This document shows, one piece after another, positions 26,501 through 32,076 of a stretch of DNA of 64,000 nt (its first letter is position 1; each line of letters begins with the position of its first letter). The notes under the pieces were generated by a model. The model was not told the DNA's origin, searched no databases, and saw nothing but the letters and a program-made list of their open reading frames with translations. The translations under genes were made by a program, and so were the position numbers. The stretch spans positions 1 through 64,000 of IMG/VR virus record IMGVR_UViG_3300043438_000055; one strand, written 5' to 3'. The DNA comes from a virus.

Positions 26501-26814
26501 CCACCTGTTGTTATTAATGCTGCAGACTCAATTGAATCTGTAATCTTGAATGTATAACCATTACTAAGAATGACTGTATTCTGGGTTAAGCTACCGCCTA
26601 GCTTCACTGGTTGACCAGGAGCTGACTGTATAATTCCATTTTGGAATATATACCCAAGACCAGCATCTCCAAACTTTGCGTCTATTTTTTGTAGAGCTGT
26701 CTGAAGATTATCATTAGTGTTGATGCCAGTGTATATTAAATTCTCACCTTCATAGAATACGCAGGTGGCATTTAGTATGACTGGACATGGTTCTGCTGAA
26801 CAAGATACATCCAT
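17563..26814 (-). CDS. Giant tail fibre: collagen-like, YadA-like head, S74 chaperone
   Basis: A 3083-residue protein. Residues 1-~325: N-terminal attachment part, opening with a Cys-rich YTGINTNDNLQTALQKID module and followed by beta-repeat sequence. About 328-1008: GTSGTSG collagen-like triplets, interrupted at about 660-746 by a beta domain (RYATTSSSTFTLG to TYTSWIVNL) that is also found in the 362-residue fibre. About 1015-2938: a long run of 15-residue repeats of the NTASGxxSxxxGG type, the left-handed beta-roll of YadA-like adhesin heads, unusually rich in Cys. 2963-3083: Peptidase_S74 intramolecular chaperone, with the Ser-Asp cleavage site S2963-D2964 (ISDCRRK) and a C-terminal coiled coil. 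It should trimerise, fold and then self-cleave. Own promoter at 26894-26924. Receptor binding is inferred from the class of protein. Confidence 0.92.
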   Translation of the reverse strand: MDVSCSAEPCPVILNATCVFYEGENLIYTGINTNDNLQTALQKIDAKFGDAGLGYIFQNGIIQSAPGQPVKLGGSLTQNTVILSNGYTFKITDSIESAALITTGGTSSDFVKGDGSLDNTSYQPSGPYITALTGDGTASGPGSAVLTLASVNPNPGTYGSTTQVPVVTVNTKGLVTNITPINIAVPSGVIIIVGDVTGTGMTGSPTTLTLQTVNPNVYGSNTFLKVAVNGKGLVTSATPVTQGDIISALGYTPVPTTRTLSINGLTQNLSANRSWSVGTVTSVQLAMPPAFSITTPPITSSGTINVVATGSAAQYIRGDGTIANFTATGGTSGTSGIDGTSGTSGTSGTTGTSGTSGTDGTSATSGTDGTSGTSGTTGTSGTTGTSGSSGSSGTSATSGTSGTDGTSGTSGTTGTSGSSGTSGSSGTAGTTGTSGTAGTSGTSGTTGTSGSSGTSGSSGTAGTTGTSGTSGTDGTGGTSGTTGTSGTSGTAGSSGTAGSSGTSGTSGTDGTGGTSGTSGTSGTSGTAGTSGTSGTDGTGGTSGTSGTTGSSGSSGTTGTSGTSGTSGSAGTSGTTGTSGTSGTSGSSGTSATDGTGGTSGTSGTTGTSGSSGTTGTSGTTGTSGTSGTTGTSGSSGSAGSSGTAGTSGTTGTSGTSGTSGLQGDRYATTSSSTFTLGNAGTIIVGLGLAYTVAQSIIVVYDANNFQECEVISYNPATGSLSFAAPTRTVGSGTYTSWIVNLDGASGGDGSSGTSGTSGSSGSSGTTGTSGTTGTSGTSGTNGSGGTSGTSGTTGTSGSSGSSGIDGTSGTTGTSGTSGTNGTGGTSGTSGTTGSSGTSGTTGTSGSSGTSATSGTSGTTGTSGSSGSAGSSGTSGTNGTGGTSGTSGTTGTSGSSGTSGSSGSSGVNGTSGTSGSTGTSGTSGLNGSNGTSGTAGTTGTSGTSGTNGTGGTSGTTGTSGSSGTSAISGTSGTTGTSGTTGSSGSSGTTGTSGSSGTSGTSGTSGTSGTSGSSGSSGINVGSSAVIVLGAGLCSSVRCGVTNTSSGAYSGSLSGSANASVGTYSAIAGGLSNTTQNSNSFIGGGSGNSASANMSFIGGGQGNTASGNCSTVGGGQANTATGAWSAVVGGSDNCAISPRAFVGGGYNNSASNTYSTISGGYINRASGNRSTIGGGTSNCASGANSTVAGGISNTASGACSFVGGGCANAATSGESAVVGGKGNTASGVGSFVGNGCANTASYYQTVVAGGWANTASGYRAAILGGQANTASGSHSVVAGGYLNSASGACSTVGGGQSNIASAVYAAVGGGCTNVACGNFATIAGGDRNTVTATSSFIGSGYGNTVSSRYSSAVGGFSNTVSNCMSFLGGGRGHTVSGCYSFIGGGYANVASAIESTIVGGGVNYAGGIYSFVGAGLCNIICSPTSSCLVLGATIAGGIGNNTTGGTWSLAACDFTVAPTKCVAGQYSFIGGGFQNRATGSYSTVSGGYKNCANAYSSSTVGGGACNNASSCNTTVSGGYGNTAGGDFSTVGGGILNTATGGRAIVSGGQQNVASGAFASVAGGRANTSSGACSTVSGGCANTASGIYSVVAGGELNLATNARAFVGAGLQNCATGDMSGIASGCNNVSLGSHSFIGSGKLNSSSGACAAIGGGQSNNASGAHSFIGGGQNNTASSYRAAVAGGCGNTASSGYSFVGSGRANTSSGYEGTIGGGLGNISSGSRSFVGSGNSNTASGGHSIVGGGANNTASNACSVVLGGGCNIASGDLSIIGGGFGNSAPKPYASILSGYFNTNSASYSTISGGYQNFICSVSTAFGNGFAAIGGGSSNYICGAKVCAVTIAGGVGGNTTGGTWNGQRFNVAPTICAAGDFSFIGGGFQNRATNTFATIVGGCLNTASGTWSFIGGGRSNVSNGADSIVAGGASNTASGYRGFIGGGFGNTASGNCSVVGGGASNTSSNGQSTVGGGRGNSASGYLATIAGGYLNTVSACYSTIAGGFSNTSSGGFSTVGGGQANLASAAHSTVSGGRANTANGNCAFVGGGCSNTSSNNYTVVVGGELNQAVNTRAFVGGGLFNCATGSHSTVVGGRVVKATGDYSFSGGGCNNTASGTYSTVSGGRNNSAVIHGTIGGGANNTVSAGYGTIAGGDTNTASGTNSFVGSGLSNIASGAKSVVAGGQGNTASGACSFLGGGCGNTSSSYWTTVGGGRLNSATTAYATVSGGYGISAGGGCSSVGGGYYNSASGGFSTVAGGRNNTASGAHSAIGGGCCNTASCSNAAIAGGRVNTASGAYSSIGGGLSNEAAGNGGSTVSGGYGNQALGLSSAISGGCRNYAAAFGGFIGGGNCNNVYNATSGCLAYGAVVGGGVGNNTSGGTWSLAACAFTVAPTFSAAGAYSFIGGGFQNRATGAHATVAGGNVNTASGARAFIGSGNGNTASAIYAAIAGGDSGTASGCNSFIGSGLYNIASGACSIISGGCGNLANGGFAYASGQGNTSSGVASVVAGGQSNLAATTFSFVGSGYGNKACGGEYAIVVGGYLNTASTTWATIVGGRNHTASGYRSFIGSGNSNTSSGDTSAIAGGAVNTASGACSTIGGGNTNIASAGHATVSGGQLNIASSGHSVVGGALQNTASGGCSGTFSGRYNIASGGWSFVGGGFTNTANFYRSSVVGGSNNTASCYFAFIGGGNSNISSSYSSVVGGGSSNTASAYRSTVGGGISNTATGACSFVGGGQANISSGVWSTTAGGSDNCATSPRAFVGGGYNNSSSGAYSTVSGGYVNRATGGRSFVGGGTSNCALGINSTVGGGSSNFASANCSTIGGGGSNNTIGGAMSVIAGGTNNVASNTRSAITGGTSNTASGYVSFVGGGVGNTASGYESTIGGGLYNIANGCRSVVVGGYGNLTYADCSFMGGGCCNLINVSSPWSTILGGTYNCSNSTTNSHIIGSCIPGVANNYTFVNNLCQWGGGISDCRRKNTIQDTCFGLDDIVKLRPVSYCWNGDTSCHKKYGFIAQEVQQVMSCVVETNPLSRVDENGLEVIVEQGGSPILQFEKDAIYASYVNAFKELKAENDSLKDRIKIIENILKNNNLI
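18000..23770 (-). repeat. YadA-head-like 45-bp coding repeats
   Basis: The DNA encoding residues ~1015-2938 of the giant fibre is an array of 45-bp units (15 residues, e.g. NTASGYRAAILGGQA, NTASGSHSVVAGGYL). Units vary in sequence but keep N-x-A-S/T and G-G. Three longer blocks (about 22385-22600, 21180-21370, 19615-19790) share a distinct insert (GGxWSLAAC..TVAPT then AYSFIGGGFQNRAT), showing higher-order duplication. Such DNA can expand, shrink or recombine. Confidence 0.9.
23790..25830 (-). repeat. Collagen-like GTS triplet coding repeats
   Basis: About 2 kb of 9-bp-based repeats encoding G-T-S and G-T-T/G-S-S/G-T-D/G-T-A triplets, split by one globular domain (24575-24835). Codon choice varies between units (synonymous drift), so the reading frame and amino-acid pattern are kept by selection rather than by recent slippage alone. 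Homologous to the shorter array at about 6540-6770 and 7010-7060. Confidence 0.9.
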
Positions 26815-26856
26815 AATATATTAATAATAAAAATGTGTAAGTAAATGATACGCAAA

Positions 26857-26887
26857 TAGGTGTACCTCTTTTTGTAAAGTACACCTA
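26857..26887 (-). promoter_or_regulatory. 5'-end hairpin of the giant fibre mRNA
   Basis: Perfect 9-bp inverted repeat TAGGTGTAC/GTACACCTA with a 13-nt loop. Its first base coincides with the transcription start predicted from the promoter at 26894-26924, so the message would begin with this stem-loop, about 40 bases before the AUG. 5' hairpins stabilise mRNAs against RNase; there is no U-run directly after it, which argues against a terminator. Confidence 0.6.
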
Positions 26888-26893
26888 TATACG

Positions 26894-26924
26894 CAAAAGT
26901 AGTTGAAATTAGTTTATTTTCAAT
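26894..26924 (-). promoter_or_regulatory. Bacteroidetes-type promoter for the giant fibre gene
   Basis: On the minus strand: ATTG (26921-26924), 19 bases, TACTTTTG (26894-26901). One mismatch to consensus in the -33 box. It lies in the 147-base gap between the 1704-residue gene and the fibre gene, between a terminator-like hairpin and the 5' hairpin, and should drive the fibre and the 17165 gene independently of the large virion-protein operon. Confidence 0.75.
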
Positions 26925-26931
26925 GAGTTAG

Positions 26932-26966
26932 GATAAAGAATGCCACATAATATAGCATTCCTTATC
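26932..26966 (-). terminator. Terminator-like hairpin after the 1704-residue gene
   Basis: A 12-bp stem (26955-26966 with 26932-26943, one G-U pair) with an 11-nt loop, overlapping the TAA stop of the 1704-residue gene. It is followed on the minus strand by CTAACTCATTG rather than a U-run, so it may be a weak terminator or a 3'-end stabiliser. Confidence 0.55.
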
Positions 26967-29900
26967 TATTTTCTTTCTGTATAGTAACGTCATATTCTTT
27001 AGCAAAGTCAGCATCTAAAATAGCTAGGTATGTAACTAGTGATTTTGTGAAAGGGAACATCTTCATAGCGTTCTTTACAGGCTGTGCTTTCTTCCTTACA
27101 TCTTCTGCTGTTGTTTCTGATTTCATATCAAGCCCTGTTGTTTCCATCCACACATGATCCATGAATCTACCAAAGTCTTTAATGATACCAGTTGCTGGGA
27201 ATATACCTTGATCTAATAAGGATTGATAGTTAACTGGATTATAGAAGAACGAAAGCTCACCTACAAACTTATCTATCACTCTTGTTGTATATCTGTGGAA
27301 GTTCTTAGCTGCTTTGTCTTCGTCATCATCAGGTGCTATGAATCCTAGAGAGAACATCATTCCTATCAACGAACCTAAGATGGCTAATTCCTTAATCTGA
27401 TTCTGTAAGTTGTTTCTTACCATATCAATGAACTGCTCCTTGGTCATATATAGTTCTTGACCTGTAGTTCTTTTATACTCCTGTCCATACTGTTCGTACA
27501 TCTCATTAAGCTTCTTGATACCTTCATCATTCATATTCATGATGTTGAGAAGGTTGGTTTGCTTATCTTTAAATGAAGAACCAATTACAGCAGCTAGTAG
27601 ACGAATACGTCCAATGTCATATTTCTCACCAATAGGTATTCCATCTTCTCCAATCTCTACAGAGAAGTCATCACTCACTCTTCTGAACTCAGAGAAACGA
27701 GTATCTGTTAATTTTGGAATCCAGTTCTTAAACAACATCATACTCTTGGTCCAGATAGACATAGACATCCTGTTGATGTCACCATCTGATAAGTTACCTG
27801 TTGCGTTTCTAGATATACGTCTAGTCAGTGTAGTGAGTCTTTGTATCTCTTCTCTATTGTTTAGATCCAAGCCAGGGATGACTAACTTACCATCTTCTAT
27901 CTTTCTAGTATTAGCAATAGACCTTGTCTTCTTTAGCTCTTCAATCTCTGCATCTATCTTAGATTTACTTTCTGCAAACTTAGCAGCACTGTCATATCTA
28001 TCTTTATACTTACTATTTACAAACTCTCTGATACTAACTATTCTACCATTCTCCACCATCATGTTTTCAAGTAGGGTGAGGAATGTAGCTTTCTCTAATA
28101 GTTGTTCTGGTTTTCTCATAAAGACCATCAGAGTATCAGAAAGACTACCTCTAGTTAACTTACTCAAACCAGCTCTCTTAAATTCTTCATAAGAAAGATC
28201 ATCTTTCAATGGCATGAATGTATTAACAAGTTCAATAAACGTTTCCTTATCTTCCTCATTAGCAAAGCTTTGTCCTATAAGTTTAGCTTCATTCTTTGCA
28301 AACTCTCTAGCCTTGAAGTAGTTTCCTGCTTGGGTAGCAATCTGAATATTACCACCAAACATGTTGGCAGCACCAGAAATGAATTCAAATCCAAGTGTCT
28401 TTAACTGGAATGCTCTGTTAGCAGCATCCATTGTTTTAATCAATGATGTAGGTGTAGGATTTTCTTCAGGTGAGAAGATTTCTTTACCAGCTACTTTGTT
28501 GATACCATTCTTAATAAAGTTTGTCACCTTATCCATGTTCAATGGTAAGTCTGCATCATCTATAGTGTATTTTTGATCATACAATAAAGATCTTAAAAAC
28601 TCATCATATATCTTTGTATTCTCCTCATTACCAGGAAGTTCTTGCACATTACCATCCTTTCTAACTACATCACTGTATCTAGTGGTATTAAGATGTCCCT
28701 TGAATGATTCAATAGTTCTTACTAAGTTTAACTGACCTTCCACCTCAGATAGATATTTGTATTTCTCTACTTGTTGGATGTATAGGATGAGGTTTTTAAA
28801 TAAGTCTTCACTCACCTCAGAGTAGTCATTAACTCCTGTATCAGTTTGTGTGAAGTCATATGTATAGTATTTAGGAATACCATTCTGTAATTCTCCTGTG
28901 ATTTCATTGATGCTACCATAACCAGTGTCATCAGCTCTAGCTTGAAGACTGTTATAGAAGTTGTTCATAACAGATAACTTATTATCCCATATAAGCTGTT
29001 CAGCCATGCTCTTTCTAATGAATGGTAAGAAGTTCTTAGCCACCATATTGTTGATGTAACCAATATCCTTTGCCTTCTCATTATACTTAGTAATGAAATT
29101 GTACAACTCAAGTAGGTCAGAGTCTTTTTGAATCTCTAAATATTCATCAGATAACCATTCACTCTTAGGGTGTCTTTTAACAACATAGTTATTAAAGCCA
29201 TTAAAGTCTTCTCTATCTATATCCCATAAGCGTTGTGTCTCAAGTATATATTTTTCTCTTTGTTCATTTTGTTCTTCTGCTGAACCAGGATAAGAACTCT
29301 TGTTGATTCTAGCAATCTGGTTTTCTAATAAAGGAGCAGCTTCTTTTTTATAAGCTTCTACATCAATGTTATTTAATAACCATTCTTTATCTCCACCTTC
29401 ACTAGCTTTTTTATCTATTTGCTCAAAGAAATCTTTATTATATTTATAGATTAGTTTGTTTACTAATCCACCTTCTGTAGTCTTTTGATAAAGCTTTTGT
29501 ATAAGTTTTCTTGTATCACCACCTCTAGCAACAAGCTTATCTCTAAGACTCATTAAGACTTCCACTTCTTTAAATGCATCAGCTGAAGCATTGTTCTTTG
29601 CTGTAGATGTAAGCTTATATAACACTTGTAATGCACGTGAAGGTAGCTCTGATACACCTCTAAACCTAGCAGCCAATCCTTTGATTACTGCTTCAGCTTT
29701 GGTCAATCCTGCTACAAGGTTTCTTTGTCCTATGTGTTTATCAGCAAACTCTTCAGATGCTTTAATAATTTGCTTGATAGAAAGTCTGATAGATTTAGAT
29801 TCTGAATCTAAGTCTTCTAATATCTCCTTTCTAAGGTCTATGTTTTCTTTCTCTGCTTCTGTAGTAGCTCCCTCTTCCATGTCTGTTGTATAGATTAAAT

Positions 29901-32076
29901 AACCTATATCATCACCAATGCTTGAAAACACCTCAGAGAATCTGATGTAATTATTCATGTCATCAGCAAAGTCAGACAACTCTTCATTAGTAGAGTCTGT
30001 ATCTCTAGCAGGTCTATCCTTATAGATAGTGTTATAATCATTTAAGATTCTATCACCATCTCTTCTCATCACCTGGATTACATCTACAAGAGGTTGTAAG
30101 TTTCCAGTTCCTTGTACTAAACGAATAGCTCTTCTCAGAGTGTTCATACGTTCAATCTTGAATATACGCTCTCCCTCATCACCTACTTGCTCTTTAGCAT
30201 ATTCACGCATTAATGCATTCAACTTACCTAATACACCATCAAGTGCTTCACTACCAGTGGTTTCTGATTCCTCAGATAGAGGAATAAGTTTCATCTCTGT
30301 CAATGGATCTATCTTAGATTTATCTACAGAGCCTATTGCTATGCCATCTAGTTTGAATCCTTTCTTAGCATCCATCTTATCCACTCTTCCAAACTCTAAA
30401 GAGATGGGAATAGCACGTAACATACCAAATTCTTTGATACCATAGTTTTCACGTAGGATGTTTTTGTATGTACCAATCTGAATATTGAAAGCTCCTTGCT
30501 TAAACCAAGCAACATCATTGCCTGCAATATGCATAAACTTCCAATCCAAGATGTGTGTTTTACCTTCTGGCTCTACAGCTAAGAAGTCAATTGTTCCAGC
30601 CTCTTTGTTCTTCCTATCATATATAACAACCTCAGAGAATATAAGTGTATCCTTTGGGAATGTTTCAATTAATTCTGTGTAATAGTTTTCTAGAGTTTCA
30701 TACATAGCTCTACTCTCTAGATTATACTTAGTAGGTCTAGGCTCAGGATACTCACGTTTAGTTCCATCCTCATTGTAGTATCTACTATGTATTTCTTCTA
30801 AGTCTCTGTGTCCAGCTACTCCTAGAGTTCTTTTAAGTTCATTGAACTTCTTCTCTTGTTCACTAAACACCTTATTGCCAAACCTTTCTTTATACCAAGC
30901 TTTGACCCTATCAGTTACCCTCTTTGTTATCTTTGTCCAAGTGCCATCATCATTCTTAATCTCATAGCCATTGTTAGCTTCTTCAGAATCCAATAACAAA
31001 GGATCAGCATTCTTCTCAGCATATTCAACCTTTCTAATATTGTTAGGATCTTGTGTCTTAGCTATGTTTTCCTGTATTACTTTTTGTTGAGGACTAATAA
31101 TTTGATAGTAAGGACCTTGCCCATTAATAATTGGAATACCTTCTATCTTACCACCAAGGATTTCACTAGCTGCTTCTCTAAATATATCTATACTAGCTTT
31201 ACTGTATAGTCCATGAATAAAGTCTTTAATCATACTCCACCACTTCTGAACTAATGATATGTTATCTTCATTAGCTAACTCAGGGAAGTATTCATTACCA
31301 GTGCCTTCGTTTACAATCACTTCAGCAATTAACTTATCTACAGCTTCCTTCTTAATCTTGCGAATATCAGGCTTGCCATTAGGAAGTTGGTAATCTTTAT
31401 TGTCCTTGTATAATTTGTATGTTTGATTATAGATGGCAAACTTATCTATTCTAGATATCATTTGCGTAACTAGTTGAGGATTAGTCTGTTCTATCATAGC
31501 TGTAGCTATGTGAACAAGCTCTTCTGTTAATGCTACATCTTCTTGACCCTCAGCAATAGCAATAACACCTCTAGCCAAGTCAGCTACACCATTAATGTTT
31601 GTAGTGTCTAAGCCAGTGTTTTTAGCATATGTTGCTAAGTCCTCAATAGATATACCCATCTTAGTAGCAGCTTCCTTAACCTTTTCTATAATAGCAGGGG
31701 TAGCCACTGTGCTTGGGAATCCAGTTACTTGTAAGAAGTTAGTTGGTTCGTCATTAGTATAATCATTATCCTCTCCTTCTGTTGTTGGTTTGTTTTCTTC
31801 TACAGCCAACTCACTATTGTAATAATCTAAATACTTCTGAGCAAGCTCATTAGATGGACTGATGAAGTAGGTTGTTCTATCTCCATAGCTTGGAGTGAGT
31901 AACATTTCTCCAAAGGCATCATTAACCTTCTTAGCAGAAAGCTCAGCTAACGTATTATCAGTTATTCTTAATGAATCTCTTTCTCCATGAATATAGGTAA
32001 ATCCACCATTATCCATAGCAAGGTCTCTTGCTGTGTCTGTAATATCAAACTTAATATCTAATATACATTTGCTCAT
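26962..32076 (-). CDS. Large phage protein with PD-(D/E)xK nuclease-like motif
   Basis: A 1704-residue protein. Around 130-330 is a helical region with TEELVHIATAMI (E185, E186, H189) then LIAEVIV, laid out like a degenerate zincin domain. At about 440-560 is a PD-(D/E)xK-type core: TIDFLAV with D497 and HILDWKFM with D511 and K513, as in Cas4/RecB-like nucleases. The central 900 residues are long charged helices; the C-terminus has hydrophobic segments (IKELAILGSLIGMMFSLGFI) and many turns. Its start overlaps the stop of the 3906-residue gene (TAATG), so the two are made together. Probably carried in the virion and ejected with it; this is inferred from crAss-like gene order. Confidence 0.6.
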   Translation of the reverse strand: MSKCILDIKFDITDTARDLAMDNGGFTYIHGERDSLRITDNTLAELSAKKVNDAFGEMLLTPSYGDRTTYFISPSNELAQKYLDYYNSELAVEENKPTTEGEDNDYTNDEPTNFLQVTGFPSTVATPAIIEKVKEAATKMGISIEDLATYAKNTGLDTTNINGVADLARGVIAIAEGQEDVALTEELVHIATAMIEQTNPQLVTQMISRIDKFAIYNQTYKLYKDNKDYQLPNGKPDIRKIKKEAVDKLIAEVIVNEGTGNEYFPELANEDNISLVQKWWSMIKDFIHGLYSKASIDIFREAASEILGGKIEGIPIINGQGPYYQIISPQQKVIQENIAKTQDPNNIRKVEYAEKNADPLLLDSEEANNGYEIKNDDGTWTKITKRVTDRVKAWYKERFGNKVFSEQEKKFNELKRTLGVAGHRDLEEIHSRYYNEDGTKREYPEPRPTKYNLESRAMYETLENYYTELIETFPKDTLIFSEVVIYDRKNKEAGTIDFLAVEPEGKTHILDWKFMHIAGNDVAWFKQGAFNIQIGTYKNILRENYGIKEFGMLRAIPISLEFGRVDKMDAKKGFKLDGIAIGSVDKSKIDPLTEMKLIPLSEESETTGSEALDGVLGKLNALMREYAKEQVGDEGERIFKIERMNTLRRAIRLVQGTGNLQPLVDVIQVMRRDGDRILNDYNTIYKDRPARDTDSTNEELSDFADDMNNYIRFSEVFSSIGDDIGYLIYTTDMEEGATTEAEKENIDLRKEILEDLDSESKSIRLSIKQIIKASEEFADKHIGQRNLVAGLTKAEAVIKGLAARFRGVSELPSRALQVLYKLTSTAKNNASADAFKEVEVLMSLRDKLVARGGDTRKLIQKLYQKTTEGGLVNKLIYKYNKDFFEQIDKKASEGGDKEWLLNNIDVEAYKKEAAPLLENQIARINKSSYPGSAEEQNEQREKYILETQRLWDIDREDFNGFNNYVVKRHPKSEWLSDEYLEIQKDSDLLELYNFITKYNEKAKDIGYINNMVAKNFLPFIRKSMAEQLIWDNKLSVMNNFYNSLQARADDTGYGSINEITGELQNGIPKYYTYDFTQTDTGVNDYSEVSEDLFKNLILYIQQVEKYKYLSEVEGQLNLVRTIESFKGHLNTTRYSDVVRKDGNVQELPGNEENTKIYDEFLRSLLYDQKYTIDDADLPLNMDKVTNFIKNGINKVAGKEIFSPEENPTPTSLIKTMDAANRAFQLKTLGFEFISGAANMFGGNIQIATQAGNYFKAREFAKNEAKLIGQSFANEEDKETFIELVNTFMPLKDDLSYEEFKRAGLSKLTRGSLSDTLMVFMRKPEQLLEKATFLTLLENMMVENGRIVSIREFVNSKYKDRYDSAAKFAESKSKIDAEIEELKKTRSIANTRKIEDGKLVIPGLDLNNREEIQRLTTLTRRISRNATGNLSDGDINRMSMSIWTKSMMLFKNWIPKLTDTRFSEFRRVSDDFSVEIGEDGIPIGEKYDIGRIRLLAAVIGSSFKDKQTNLLNIMNMNDEGIKKLNEMYEQYGQEYKRTTGQELYMTKEQFIDMVRNNLQNQIKELAILGSLIGMMFSLGFIAPDDDEDKAAKNFHRYTTRVIDKFVGELSFFYNPVNYQSLLDQGIFPATGIIKDFGRFMDHVWMETTGLDMKSETTAEDVRKKAQPVKNAMKMFPFTKSLVTYLAILDADFAKEYDVTIQKENR

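Noticed and set aside
17563-26814. Diversity-generating retroelement acting on the fibre
   Set aside because: No reverse transcriptase gene or template repeat is visible in the window; repeat variation is explained by duplication.
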